Shown: positions 47,695 to 60,182, counted from the stretch's first letter. The stretch: DNA of 64,000 nucleotides from Didymella arachidicola (GCA_016630955.3 CM049994.1:186001-250000); one strand, 5' to 3'. A program made the numbers and translations. The notes: generated by a model not told the origin, from the letters alone.

Positions 47695-48388
47695 ATGCCG
47701 TCCAACCAAAACCCCACTCCTTCTCCTACTCCCCTATCTCCCAGTAAGAAAGCTCGCCTCATCATGGACGAAGCTATTGTTGAGATGACGCTCCACAATG
47801 GCAAGGTGCGCGCCGACGAAATGTAAGGTATTCCTTCGAGCTAGTTAGAATCAGTCTACTGACAGCCACACACACAGCGAGGTGTACAACGGTGAGACAG
47901 GTCTACTTCTTCAGTTTCCTCAGGGACTTTTAGAAAGGATCTACGACTACGTGTATAGTGATCAAACCTTTCAACTAGCCCTCTCGGACTGCGGTAAGGC
48001 TCGCATTTCTCACCTGACGCACCGTTTCCCGCTTGCATTGCCCAGTACCTGCCGCAAGCTGCGTCAAGATACTATCAACTATCCATACACCAAGACGACG
48101 TTCAGAATTGTCACTTTCAAGTTCATTTCAATGTTCGACACCTGCCGTGTGGCTATCCGTCATAACCCAAACATCTTGCTGGACTTTCTGGAGTCGGTGC
48201 CTGCGCCTTGGATGCAACATATCGAAGTCATTGGCGTTGCACGCGGACCACGCTCGTTGGACATACGCGATGTGATAGGTCATGAACAAGGCGTAGATTA
48301 CGAGGCCGAGTTGGAGGAGACGATTCGTTTAGTGTACCCTGAGGCCACCTTTGCCCTTCGTGCCGAGGACCGCATCGAACAGATCTGA
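47695..48388 (+). CDS. 2EXR/F-box-like small fungal protein
   Basis: 212 aa; exons 47695-47822 and 47878-48388, intron GTAAGG...CACAG with CTGAC branch. Exon 1: MPSNQNPTPSPTPLSPSKKAR, Ser/Pro-rich. Exon 2 carries FPQGLLERIYDYVYSD then LALPSTCRKLRQDT and KTTFRIVTFKF, the pattern 'LP.elR..IY.yv...l.vcrqir.E....yy..ntF' of the large Pezizomycotina families with 2EXR or DUF7730-like domains. Function unknown. A frameshifted relative lies at 59668-60149. Confidence 0.75.
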
Positions 48389-49476
48389 GAAGGCTCCTTA
48401 TCAACCCTTGGGCAACTTTCTGATGGTTTCTGGTCATTCTGAGGGTCTTAATGAGAATAACAACATAGCTTCCAGTGTGAGACCTTCATCGTCCATGACA
48501 CAATCGGGCTTGGCGCCACAATGGAGAGGTCTGTAGCGACAATCAAGCGAATCAACGCAAGCGAACGCGTCTAGTTTGTTATGGCCAACTTTGGTGATTA
48601 CTAGAGTCCTAGTGTAATGCCTATGTTGTTAACATGAACCTTGGCAAAGCACCAGCGTGTAAAGGACGCACACTGCCTTACACTGGCACTATAATATCTC
48701 GACCCTTCAGTAATCAAACAACAATTGCTGTACAGCCCCAACGCTGTGGTCTTAACCTGACCACCAAAGGCCATCACGCCGCTACTGGAAATTTGGTATC
48801 CACGAGCACAATGTCGTGCACTATTCTGGGAGAGGTTCTCACGGCTACAACTATAATACTAGCTGGACTTCTCCAACAGAAAGGGAAGGAGCGTAGTGTG
48901 TAATCCTGAAAGAATACTCCACTTGAAAGAGATTGCGTCTGGAGAAGACTTCCCCGTAGCGTGCCATTGTCAAACATGAGAAGGACCTGGCAAAGGTACC
49001 TCTCTCCTGGGCGACGTCGAACCTCCGGCACAACCGCGGCGTCATTGTTCAAAATATACGTCATTATCACCAAAGATTTCGTGGATGCATCTCACTCAGC
49101 CAGTATTATAAAAGCACGATATGAATTATTTGCAGGTGCATTTTCAACTACTCTCACGATCCAAGACTGGATCGCAAATATGCTCTGCGCAAAGGACTTC
49201 CGTCTACGAACGCCTTTGCCCAGTCATAGCAATGCTGTAAACAAGGAAAGCCACCGCTGCCTGGTCTATCGAAAAGAAAAGTCTCTGTCACGCGTGCATG
49301 CCACGCGTGCATGCCACGCTTGGCCATGGTATGTGCAGCCAGCATGCCTGAACACCATGCAAATCATCAACATCATCCCCAGAAGCCACGACGCCGTCTC
49401 CGCTGCGGTACTTCATGCTTGGTATCGTGCATCGTTCATCGTAAATGTTTCGCTAATCACATCGCCCGTTCATCTC
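48389..49476. other. Intergenic region, no supported gene
   Basis: 1.1 kb. Includes a perfect tandem duplication of the 13-mer ACGCGTGCATGCC at 49290-49315. Otherwise nothing recognised. Confidence 0.4.
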
Positions 49477-50805
49477 TTACTGCGATGCACACTGGACGCG
49501 CTCGGCACCGGGATGCATGTCATCGTCCTCCTCGTCAGGGCTGGTCATGCCTCGTGCACGGGCCTGCTCCCGTGTAGGATCAACCGCCTCGAGAGTGAAG
49601 TCCTCGGTCATGGCGTTCGCGGGAGGCGTAGCGTCAGGGGCCTTTCGTGGAGGCAGAACTGACTCGAGGGCGCGAATCTGCTCGGGGGCCAAAGGTGCGC
49701 CGTCCTCGCCGCCGAGGCGCTCGGGGAATTTTACGTCGAACTGGATATATAGGTTACCGTGGTCGTGATGCCTATACGAAGGCATACCCTGACCACGGAT
49801 GACCTTGACCTCGCCGGGGGCGATACACTCGCCAGGAATGATATCGACGGTCAACCACCTCTCGTCGAGATGCTCAATGTGGATTTGGCCGCCGGCGAGG
49901 GCGGTCAGGAGATCGAGCTCGCAGTGGAAGAAAAGGTCGTCGCCCTTGCGCTGGAAACGAGGATGGGGCTTCTGCTCAATCTCGAAGATAACATCGCCGG
50001 GCTCGACTCCCGGAAGTTGGTCGCCTTCCCCGCGGAACTCAATCTTGTGACCGCTCTGGACACCACGGTCAACGTGAACGTGGAGGACCTTGCGTTCGAT
50101 GATGGTCTTCTTGCCGTTGCACTGCTTGCACCTGTCCTTGTCGCGGATGATTTCGCCTTCTCCCTGGCAGTCGGGACAGACGGTCTGGAATCGCTGGATC
50201 ATGGGGCCCATCTGCCTCATCATGTGCTTCATACCGCGGCCATCGCAGCCGGCGCACTTCTTAACGGCGCCCTCCTTACCACCGACACCGTGGCATTTAG
50301 GGCAGATAACGGACTTCTGAAGAGCGAGCTTGGAGATTTTGCCGCGGTAGATATCCTCAAGCGAGACCTTGTGGGTGTGGGAGATGGTGCGCGCCTTCTT
50401 GGGACCCTGCTCGCGCATGCCGCCGCCAAACATGCCTCCGAATGGTCCTCCACCACCACCGCCGCCGAAGAACTGAGCGAAGAGATCCTCGGCCGCCATG
50501 CCGTTGCCGCCCATGCCGCCTTGTTCAAGACCCTCCTCGCCATACTGGTCGTACAGCTGTCGTTTTTGCGAGTCCTGGAGTACTTCGTATGCGTGTGAAA
50601 GGTCCTTGAACTTATCGGCAGCCTCGGGGTTGTGTGCGTTCTTATCGGGGTGCCACTTGAGCGCACCCTTCTTGTATGCGGTCTTCAGTTGTGCTTCTGT
50701 AGCATCCGGGGACACCTGCACATGTCAGTTTTGTCCTAGCTTACTCTTTCAGTGCAAGGCAGTACATACCCCGAGGATGTCGTAAAACTTGGTATCTTTC
50801 ACCAT
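49477..50805 (-). CDS. YDJ1: Type I Hsp40 co-chaperone (Ydj1/Mas5), farnesylated
   Basis: Class I DnaJ protein, 424 aa, partner of cytosolic Hsp70 in folding and mitochondrial import. Exons 50805-50770 and 50715-49477; exon 1 encodes [12 protein letters not shown] and the J-domain resumes [14 protein letters not shown] loop in LKWHPDKN; Gly/Phe linker [16 protein letters not shown] (residues about 90-108); four zinc-binding CxxCxGxG repeats ([32 protein letters not shown]); client-binding beta domains follow. The C-terminus ends CASQ, the CaaX farnesylation box also found in yeast Ydj1. Divergent, across about 740 bp, from the cytosine deaminase. Confidence 0.95.
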
Positions 50806-51546
50806 ATTGGCGGTTGTGTTGCGGAAAACTGTGAAGACGACGAGCTAGTGGGGTCGCAAAGGCGTGCGCGGGGTCGCTGATTTATGTGGTGGGCGAAAGG
50901 GGAGCGTAACGTCGCTGTGTCTGAGGGTCGAATGTCAGCGGCAGAGTTGCGGGCAAGGGTTTGCTTTAAATGCGGCTCAGCCTTGCGGAAGGCGCCCGTA
51001 TCTTCGTCGCTGTCGAAGATTCACACAGAAAGCGCTTACCGAGACTCGCCGGGAACGGGCTATCGCAGAAGTCTGAAAGAGGTGTTAGACTTACAGGCAC
51101 GTTACTGTCAAATGCCGGCAAGATTTGCTTGGTGGAAGCACTGCAAGAGGCGAAGGCCTAGAGATTTAAAAGTGGTCAACAACTGCGCCGAGCTGCAGAA
51201 GATTCCAATGGATTCTATGCCTTTCCACCGCCACCCAACAACCCAAAACGCCTGAGACTTCTTCTTTGCCTACTGATGAATGGGCTCAGCAGCAACGTCT
51301 AACAGTCATGATCTGAATTTTCCTGCTTTGGAATATTTATTCGGTCTTGGCAGGTAAAATGGATTGAAATGCAGCTCGTCGACGCGTCTGCTTTTGGAGA
51401 TTCGAGTCTGTGCGTCCCCGCCAATCGGCAGTGTCTAGAACTAGAAGCTTATCTGCGAAGCACGGCGATTGGCGATGTGGACCCTGAATGCAATTCGTGA
51501 TGCAATCCTTCCGCGGTATGCTCTGCTCTCATTAACATCTTTCGAC
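50806..51546. other. Divergent intergenic region, Ydj1 / cytosine deaminase
   Basis: 741 bp, presumably both promoters. A 123-codon plus-strand frame (50884-51255) has no family resemblance and is not called. An in-frame upstream start for the deaminase exists near 51469 but would add a poorly conserved extension. Confidence 0.4.
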
Positions 51547-52054
51547 ATGTCTGCACAAGACGCTGGATTCAAAGCCGCCGTACACGAGGCCCGCCAAGGC
51601 AGCAGCGAAGGCGGAGTGCCCATTGGCGCTTGCCTCGTCTCGGCTGATGGCAAGATACTCGGCCAGGGACATAACATGCGTATTCAGAAAGGCAGTGCCA
51701 CCCTGCACGTTAGTGTTGCCTTCAACGTGCTTACATGTGCCTCACTGCTGACCAGTCCAGGCTGAAATCTCCGCCTTGGAGAACGCAGGGCGCCTGCCGG
51801 CCTCGGCCTACCAAGGTGCAACCATGTACACCAGCCTCTCGCCCTGTGACATGTGCACCGGAGCATGTGTAATGTACAAGGTGAAGCGGGTCGTCATTGG
51901 TGAGAATAAAACCTTTGTTGGCGGTGAGGAGTACTTAAAGAGCAAGGGGATCGAAATTGTGGTGCTGCAGGATCAGGAGTGCCAGGCACTGATGGAGAAG
52001 TTCATCAAGGAGAAGCCCGGAGATTGGTATGAGGACATTGGAGAAGATGAATAG
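51547..52054 (+). CDS. FCY1: Cytosine deaminase
   Basis: Zinc-dependent cytosine deaminase (cytosine to uracil), 151 aa, close to yeast Fcy1 (158 aa). Exons 51547-51708 and 51761-52054, phase 0. EGGVPIGACL and GQGHNMRIQKGSATLH precede the intron, AEISALENAGRLP follows it: the intron splits the catalytic HAE between zinc-ligand His and the AE. The second zinc motif SPCDMCTGAC is intact, and the C-terminus ends DWYEDIGEDE as in the yeast enzyme. Cytosolic pyrimidine salvage; also the enzyme that activates 5-fluorocytosine. Converges on the uroporphyrinogen decarboxylase gene with only about 40 bp between stop codons. Confidence 0.95.
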
Positions 52055-52095
52055 GCCATCCGCGCTCTCTGGCTGCAGACTGCTCTTTTGTGGTA

Positions 52096-53395
52096 TTATG
52101 TCGTCAGCCTATGGATTTCTTCGAAATAAAACTTCAGATCGTCTGGTTTGACGAACGGTGTGATGCCTGCCATCCATTAGCGCTGTGTCGTCTGCTGGCA
52201 GAACGCCATAACATACCGTGACCAAGATTGGCAATCCAGCCCTTCTTCCCCCCGCCGAATCCAGCGACCATGTTCTCGACCACCTTTGTGATCGACTCGT
52301 GGCTGCCGTACAGGATGCCCGGGTCCGCATTGCCCTGCAAGACCTTGCCCTTCGACTGAGCCAACTGGTAAGCCTCGGAGGGATCATGCAGCCAGTCCAA
52401 GCCAATGGTGTTGTATTTGGATTCGCAGAGCGCAGGCAGTGCGTACCATGCGCCTTTGGCGAAGACGGTCATGGGGATAACTTCATCAATGCCCTTCGAC
52501 TTGATACGCGCAGGAAGGTTATCGGCAATGTAGTTGAGGTATGGCAGAGAGAACTCCTTGAAGGCCTGAGGGGAGAGCTCGCCCGCCCACGAATCAAAGA
52601 CTTGGATCATCTACATTCGTCAGTGTGGTTTGTTAAAGGTCTGCAATGAGAACTGACCTGAGCACCAGCCACGACCTGCAGAGCCAGGTACTCTACGCAG
52701 AGCTCAGAAACCTTCTGAAGCAGCGCCTTCGTAGCCTCTGGGTACTTGTAGATCCATGTCTTGACCTGGATGAACATCTTGCTGCCACCACCTTCGACCA
52801 TGTAGCTCAACAATGTCCATGGTGCGCCACAGAAGCCAATCAAAGGCACGCGACCATTCAGCTTCTGCCTCGTCAAGGTGATCGCCTTGTAAACGTAGTC
52901 CAGCGATTCCTTCACGTCGACCTTGCGCTCCATGACCTCCTTGTACTGCTCGTCGTCCGGCGTCTGCAGTGGCTCGGGGAAGTGTGGACCTTTCTTATCT
53001 ACCATGATGACTTCCATGCCCATAGCTTGCGGGATGACTAGGATATCGGAGAAAATAATCGCAGCGTCGACAAGGCCAGCATATCGATCGATGGGTTGAA
53101 GCGTAAGGTTGGAAGCAATCTCGGGGCTGCGGCAGCATTCAAAGAAGTCATTCTTGCCCTTTTCTTCGTGGTACTCAGGCAAATAGCGCCCAGCTGTTCA
53201 TTTGTGAGTACTGGGATTGCGCTGAGGTACCAATGAGTAGTTTCATACCTTGACGCATCACCCACATGGGCGCACGCTCGACATTCTCGCCTGTCGGAAG
53301 TCAGCACAAATTGTCCAGGCTTCAAAGTCCTCTCGCCTACCCTTTGCGGTGCGGAGAATGAGATCATTTTTCATGGGCGCGAAATCCTGTGCCAT
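52096..53395 (-). CDS. HEM12: Uroporphyrinogen decarboxylase
   Basis: Haem pathway enzyme (uroporphyrinogen III to coproporphyrinogen III), 365 aa, matching yeast Hem12 in length. Five exons (minus strand): 53395-53341, 53290-53249, 53193-52658, 52610-52217, 52166-52096. Exon 2 (42 nt) carries [13 protein letters not shown], joined to [10 protein letters not shown], the N-terminal substrate-binding signature including the two conserved Arg residues. Catalytic Asp lies in [34 protein letters not shown] and [10 protein letters not shown] are the other family blocks, and the last exon begins [11 protein letters not shown]. Cytosolic. Divergent from MSH1 over 166 bp. Confidence 0.95.
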
Positions 53396-53561
53396 TGTTG
53401 CGGTATATGGTGAAATTGAAGGACAAGCAGCCTCGGAATAATATGATGATGGGAGGAGCGACCAACCCCGCGCCTGCGCACCTTAACGGCCACTAGACCG
53501 CATAGAGACGCGACATCTCAGACGCGCCTTCCTTTCCCTGGCATCATTGTAACCAGAGATC

Positions 53562-56500
53562 ATGCTTCTTAGGCATGTTCATCTGACGACGCGTCTGAGA
53601 TCGAGGTTAACATCACATTATCTCTTTCCCGCTTCTCGAGCCCATGTAGGAGTGTGCAGAAGTTCAATCTTGGGTCTGTCGCGACCTTGCGCGAAACCAC
53701 GTGTAGCACGATTCGAGAGCGCAACAACATGGACCGGACAACCGCAGCGTCGAGGTGTGAAGCGCAAATTGTCAGTTACCCTCGATGACGTACCTCAGGG
53801 TGCCATTGGAGTTGATGCTCTACCGCCCCAAGATGATGCCGAACCAGATTACCCTCCTTTGCTGCAGCAAGTACGCAATACTATGCTCAAATTTAGTCAC
53901 TGCGTCGTGGTAACCAGAGTCGGTGGATTTTACGAAGTACTTCTGTAAAGTCTGACTCTAGGGATTATACTGACGGCAGGACAGCTCTACTTTGAACAGG
54001 CTGACGAGTACGCTCCGCTGCTCAACCTCAAGAAGGCAAAGCGGAAAGCATCCAAGGCTAGCAAGAAACCTGCTGTTTCAATGGTGAGTCTAATGTGCTC
54101 GTACATGCAACCAGGGCTGAGAAGACTAGGCCGGCTTCCCGGCATACCAGCTCGACCGTTACCTCAAAATTCTTGTCCAAAATCTGAACAAGCATGTTGC
54201 CGTCTGCGACGAGTTTGTCAATGACGCACCGAACAGGGCAAAGGGTGAACCACAATATGTGCGACGGGTATCACGCATAATCACGCCAGGAACCTTGATC
54301 GACGAGCACTTCATGGACCCGTGGGAGAACAACTACCTCCTCAGCATCCACGTCGATCCCAAGACCCTGGAGAAGGACAATGCCGTCACAGAAAGCCCTG
54401 GCAGCTCTAGTGTAGCTTCCGTTCTTAACCTCCCTCGCACTGAGGTCGGTCTTGCATGGATCGACTTGTCTAGCGGTGACTTCTTGACACAGAGCACTGA
54501 CATTGCATCGCTACCCACTGCTGTTGCCCGCATTAAACCCAGGGAGATTGTGCTGGACAGCATCTTCGAGGAGGCTGAGCAGTCACGCATCGTCTCCATT
54601 TTGCAGGAAGATGGACATGTCATCACATTCCAAGAGCCTTCGCCAGAGCCGCTTATGGTGAAAGACTGGTTACACATGTTAGAGGACGTGGTGGACGGCT
54701 TCGACCCTGCAGACTTTTCGCCAGGCGAAGTGGCTGCAGGCGGCTCACTCCTCCACTACGTGAAGCACCAGCTTCTCGGGTCTCGGACACAATTACGGGC
54801 TCCAGTCAGGCATCAAGCCAAGGACCATATGAGTATAGACAAGAACAGCTTGAGAGCGCTGGAAATCAGAAACACCATCAGAGACGGCACGTATGAAGGT
54901 AGTCTGCTGCATTCACTGAAGAGCACAGTTACCAAAAGTGGGACGCGCCTGCTCACGCAACGGTTGTGTAGGCGAAAGTGCTCATCTCTGTGTGATGACG
55001 CTGACAAATTCTAGCTGCACCATCTATGTCGCTCTCTACCATCAACGAGCGGCTCGACTTGGTTGAGGAGATGATCGAGTATCCTCAGCTCAGACAGGAT
55101 GTCATATCCTTGCTTGGACAGACTTTCGACTCTCTGCGACTTGTCACGAAGTTCACCTACGGTCGTGGCGATGCGGATGACCTTATGGGGCTCTCAAAGA
55201 CCATCGCTACTACGTTCGAGTTGTTCAATGCCATCCGTGAGCACACGACCTCAAGAAACGCCATTCCGATCAACACAGAAACCGAGACGTCAGAGACAAG
55301 GCGAAGGCAGTGCATGTCTACTCTAGAGCGACGTTTCGACCTCGAGGGTGTGCTTGAGCTTTCCAAGCGCATTCAGGATGCCATTGATGAGGACGCGCTG
55401 TCTGAATATCATCGTGCTGAGGAAGAGCAGGCAGAGGAGATGTCCGAGCTCGCGCAAGACGTCTTGGGTCGAGAGGCTGGCGAGGAGGATCTGAAAAATT
55501 TGCCAAAGCGAATCCAGCCGAAGCCACATGCGATCACAGGGAGTTTTAAGAGTGCTACGGATGGACGGGACGACATCTGGATCATGAAGCGTAAGGCGAG
55601 CCCAGCTTTGCAGCAATTGCACAAATCTTTAGACGCCATGAGTGAGGCGAAAGCGCAGCTCGAATCGAGGTTGCGGGGAGAGATGGATGTCTCCAGCTTG
55701 ACGTTGAAGTGGACACCAAACCTTGCCCACATTGCCCACGTCAAAGGCAAGGACGTATCCCGCGTGACGGCCTTCTATCCAAAAAGCCTCAGCAGCAGCA
55801 AGTCGACCCGCTCTTTCCAAGTTCCCGAATGGACACAATTGGGAGCCCAAATGGATGAGACACGCTACCGGATCCGCAATGAGGAACAGCGAGTTCTGGG
55901 AGACCTGCGAGGAGGTGTCGTACGTAACCTCGTAAGGCTTCGACGCAACGCTGCCGTACTTGACGAGCTTGATGTCGCCTGCGCTTTCGCTCTTCTCGCA
56001 GTGGAGAAGCACTTCGTCCGACCAATCCTGAATTCCGGAACGTCGCACAACATTGTGGGCGGTCGGCATCCGGTGGTGGACAATAGCAGTGGGGATCAGG
56101 GCCGCAATTTCACGCCGAATAACTGCATCCTTGATGATAACGAACGCATCTGGCTCATCACCGGTCCCAACATGGCAGGTAAGAGCACTTACCTTCGACA
56201 GAACGCCTTGATCTCCATATTGGCACAGACAGGATCATTTGTGCCAGCCGAATATGCAGAGATTGGGCTTGTCGATAGAATCTTCAGTCGTGTTGGCTCC
56301 GCGGACAACTTGTCCCTCGACCAGTCCACCTTTATGGTAGAAATGCTCGAGACCGCTCAGATTCTCAAAGAAGCTACACAGCGTTCGTTCGTCATCATGG
56401 ACGAAGTTGGCCGTGGCACCACACCGGAAGATGGCATCGCAATGGGCTACGCCTGCTTGCATCATCTGTACCACGTGAACAATTGTCGAACGTTGTTTGC

Positions 56501-56818
56501 GACCCACTTCCACGCTTTGACCGATATGACCAAGGATCTTGACAAGCTTGCGTGCTACTGTAATGATGTGCGAGAGGAGGCAGATGGCAAGTTCTCATAC
56601 GTGCACCGTCTCAAAAGAGGAGTCAATCGTGAGAGTCATGCTCTGAAGGTCGCACGAGTCGCAGGTATGGGCAAGTCTTCTGCATACCACACGCAGCTTG
56701 CTGACATGAATCAGGTCTGCCCGAAGAAGCCATTGCGGTTGCCGCACGAGTGCGCAAGCAGCTCAAGGGCGATCCTACCAAAATCGAGGCCGCATCAATG
56801 GTCAAAAACAAAAAGTGA
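53562..56818 (+). CDS. MSH1: Mitochondrial DNA mismatch-repair protein MSH1 (MutS homologue)
   Basis: 1021 aa; exons 53562-53936, 53985-54083, 54130-54967, 55015-56664, 56715-56818. The N-terminus (MLLRHVHLTTRLRSRLTSHY) is Arg-rich without acidic residues, a likely mitochondrial presequence. MutS domain I begins RVGGFYE-LYFEQADEY, with the phenylalanine/Tyr-Glu mismatch-recognition position. The ATPase domain has Walker A GPNMAGKSTYLRQN (about residue 820), the MutS signature DEVGRGTTPEDG (about 896) and ATHFHAL. The terminal exon gives LPEEAIAVAARVRKQL, the expected helix-turn-helix end. Intron 3 of the reading ends at CTAG with SAPSMSLSTINERLDLV restored. Repairs mispairs in mitochondrial DNA. 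Confidence 0.94.
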
Positions 56819-57392
56819 AGCTGCTACTACTTTGTGATTCTCCGTGTATTCCTATTCCCACGCTGTACAATACGCCTTATACTTTACCCCATGGGACTTC
56901 TGTACAACTTCTCCTGCATCCGTCCACTCCACCCTTAGATACCCGGCATCAAGTACAATATATTGATGCGCGTGCAGCGCTCATATCCCGTGCCCACATC
57001 TCCTTATTAGGTACATCGCTCGTCGCGGATGTTGCACAAGCGACCATACTTATCTTGCTCTGCATGCATTAGGTCGTACAAGCACCTGTCGAGCACAGCA
57101 CATGAGGAACATGACGCACTAAGATATCAAGCTCGTGCGTGTCCACACCCAACACGGTTTGGCGTGTTCAAGATAGAGCACTCGTGCGACCAATGTCATC
57201 GATGCTGAGCGACGTTGTTGACGCTGTTGCATCTCGTGCGTGGCGGGTGTGAACTATCCTAGCTTACCCCACACTTTTGCACCACTAGTCTACCTGACCT
57301 TCCATCCGTAGCCTGTTGACCTGATCTCCGATTACCTTCAGGTGGACTCTGAGCAGCCCTTTACACTAGAAGACCTTTGTGAATCCTAAAAA
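56819..57392. other. Intergenic region between MSH1 and hydrolase/NTF2-like copy 2
   Basis: 574 bp holding the MSH1 3' end and the next gene's promoter; nothing else recognised. Confidence 0.4.
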
Positions 57393-58866
57393 ATGGTCGA
57401 AGCCAACCCCTCGTCACCCACAGTAGCTCCTACATCCTACCCCTCCCCTCAGCAGATATCGCCCCACTTAATCCTGCAGCCTCCGCTATCTCGCCGCGGG
57501 AACGGCCCAGGACTTATTCTGATTCTCGATCACTACGCACAAATCGAAGAGAGCGAAAAGCACCTTGATCCTCCACCCCTACAGAAATGGGCCGAGGAGG
57601 GCTTTGCCGTCGTCCAGCTTCTCGTTCCTGGAAAAGTGGAGGATGGTGGCGAGTTCCCGCTAAAGAAGGCCTTGGAATTGCTGAAGGGGTGTAAAGGATG
57701 CGATTACGGAAAGGGTGTTGGTGTCGTTTGTGAGTTCCACGTTTCTTGATTACAGAGTTGAAAACAGAGAACCACACGATGAGACACGACCAGATGACCA
57801 GACGCATCAAGACAACGTTGTGATCTGACAATTCTGAAGCTTATATTTCGCGCCTGCCATTCTACGTCGAGGAAGGCGTGATTCAGCACCCCGAAATTCT
57901 CGCCGTTGTATCTTACGGTGGCCGCCAACTGTCTACTCTTCACGAATCGTCAATCGTCCTGCCGCCTCAACTCGTACATGTTGCAGGCCCCAGAGTCGTA
58001 CGTCGCGAATCAGTTCCATTGACCCCGGATCCAGAGCCAACGAAGTCATCCCCGACCTCTACACGTCCGGCCGGTATCGTGAAGACATTTCGTTACGAAG
58101 ATGCCACCAACGACACCAATTGGGTACTTCCTGCCGATCCTAAATACTCCAAACGCAACGCCGGAATCGCGCACACAAGGAGTGTGGCATTCCTCAAGCC
58201 CTTCTTGAACGGCCCCTACTTTGACCTCGAGGCCGTGTGGGACGAGCATTGTCTCTATGAATTTGGCGAGCGCGCAGTAGAGAAGACCATGGCGACAATG
58301 GTTGCGCAACCCTACGTGAACCACATTCCAACGATGACGTGAGTGCTTCGTTTCCTATTTCTAGCCCAGCGTTGCTGATCCCACCTAGCGGCGGCATAGG
58401 CAAAGACCGCCTAACGGCCTTCTACACGCATCACTTCATCTTCGCCAATCCTGACGACACATCGCTATCCCTCGTCTCTCGTACCGTAGGCAGCGACCGC
58501 GTGATCGACGAGTTCATCTTCTCGCTGACCCACGACCGCGAGGTTCCTTGGCTGCTCCCCGGTATTCCGGCTACGGGCAAGAAACTCGAGATCCCCTTTA
58601 CGTCGATTGTGGCTATGCGCGGTGATCGCCTGTGCCATGAGCATATCAGCTGGGATCAGGCGACCGCGCTCAAGCAGCTGGACTTGTTGCCGGAGTTCGT
58701 CCCGTTCAAATGGAGCATTAATGGGAGAGAGGCGGGCGAGGGGAAGAGGTTTGAGGTCAGGCTGCCAGCGGTGGGTAAGGAGGGAGCAGCGAAGCTGGTG
58801 GACGAGGGGTGTGGGGAGAGTAACGCATTGATGGGAAAGAGTTGGCGGGAGGTTGATGATGTATGA
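57393..58866 (+). CDS. Degenerate dienelactone-hydrolase plus NTF2/SnoaL-like protein, copy 2
   Basis: 437 aa; exons 57393-57729, 57840-58338, 58389-58866. Homologue of the gene at 13390-14837 over its whole length. N-terminal part: GPGLILILDHY, LQKWAEEGFAVVQLLVPG, then GVGVVSYISRLPFYVEEG where a catalytic dienelactone hydrolase has its nucleophile Cys; the Cys is missing. C-terminal part: GPYFDLEAVWDEHCLYEFGE, TGGIGKDRLTAFYTHHFIF, FSLTHDREVPWLLPGIP, LCHEHISWDQATALKQL, an NTF2/SnoaL-like fold by pattern. The first two introns sit at the same positions as in copy 1; the third intron of copy 1 is absent here. Intron 1 is 110 nt. Function unknown. Confidence 0.78.
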
Positions 58867-59667
58867 GGCGGACGACACGGCTTCGTTACCAGAGGCATCT
58901 GATGATGCCGTCTTAATGATATCTCCAGCTGTACCTACAAGAGCCACTATACAACGGACCTAGTTGATCGATCAGTTTCCACGGGCGTCCGTCAACGCTT
59001 TTGTCACCGAATTTATATCTGCACCCTGAGCGCTTCTTCAGATACTAAGAATGATCTAGTCCTCCAACTATCGCTCTAGATTCGGGTCGTACGCAGTCGA
59101 CTTCACCAGCCATCCGCGATTGTTTTCACTCAGCCTCTAATAACAACCCTGTGGAATGATGTGTCCGATGTCGTACCGTGCGCGTACAGTGACCAGAGGA
59201 GGACATAAACCACCTTCTCCTTTCGTATTATATCCCCGTAGAGGCGCGATCGAGGCTATAGGTACTTGCAGAAACCTGCTGACCCGCGTATCCACAAAAC
59301 AGTATATCGTAGCTCCGGTCCTTGTGATGCTCTTGCTCTGTCACCTCCATAATTGGTCAGAACCACTACTGCGAAGGTGCAGATTGAGTTCTGGCATCGT
59401 TCCAATCTATCAGGAAACCTTTTTGCCCGGTCAATATCCCTCTCTTCCATGAAAGATACCTCTGCAACACCGACACGTTTTTATTCCGCTAGCCGCCTTC
59501 GTCATGGCTTATATTGCCGAATCAAACCAAGTCTCCATCAAACTCAAGGTGAAGGCGAGTCCAACCCCATAAAACCTATGAAACCCTTTTCAAATCTCCG
59601 TTTTGCGTATCTACATCTCCATCTCCACCACCATTCGTCTATCTCCACCACCAAGGAAGCCACGAAC
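58867..59667. other. Intergenic region, no supported gene
   Basis: 800 bp; no recognisable ORF or repeat. Confidence 0.4.
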
Positions 59668-60149
59668 ATGGAAGCCAAAAACCACGCGTACATGTTTCCT
59701 GCTTCTTTCTTCAAACACTCACTGAGCTTCTACGCAGCAGCACCACCAACCCGCAACGCCAATCCCCCCTCCTGCACCTTCCCCCCGAACTCCGCAACAA
59801 AATCTACCGTTACGTCTTCACCGGGCACCGAATCAGCATCCTCTCCCTTAGGCACGCTTCACTCTCCTACGCCATGCCCCACGACATTGAAAACACCGTG
59901 CCATCCTTCCACCCTTCCGCACGACACACGTTCAAGAGACTCGTCGCGCTGGCACGCACTTGTCGGGCGTTGTACGCGGAGTGCAGGATGCTGCCGTGGA
60001 AGTTCAGCACGTATAATATTCGGCTCGTGGTTCACTTTACGGTTTGGTGGCTGAGGTTGGATGGAGAGATGAGGGGTGTGGTGTGGAGGGCGTTGACGGG
60101 GAGTCAGCGGTTGTATGTGGAGGAGGTTAGGGAGGAGAGGGGGTGGTAG
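59668..60149 (+). pseudogene. 2EXR/DUF7730-like gene broken by a frameshift at a C6 run
   Basis: From the ATG at 59668 (MEAKNHAYMFPASFF) the frame is open but changes to unrelated sequence after the C6 run at 59764-59769. In the next frame the same region reads LLHLPPELRNKIYRYVF, the hallmark of Pezizomycotina 2EXR/DUF7730-like proteins, then AMPHDIENTV, FKRLVALARTCRALYAE and a stop at 60149. A one-base length change in the C run would unite both parts. Either a real pseudogene or a homopolymer error. Related in pattern to the gene at 47695-48388. Confidence 0.65.
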
Positions 60150-60182
60150 GGAGGGTGCGGGTTGAAATGGTCGTGTGTGTAA

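Noticed and set aside
50884..51255. 123-codon plus-strand ORF between YDJ1 and FCY1
   Set aside because: Composition unremarkable, overlapping frames in the same place, lies in a promoter region; no family resemblance.
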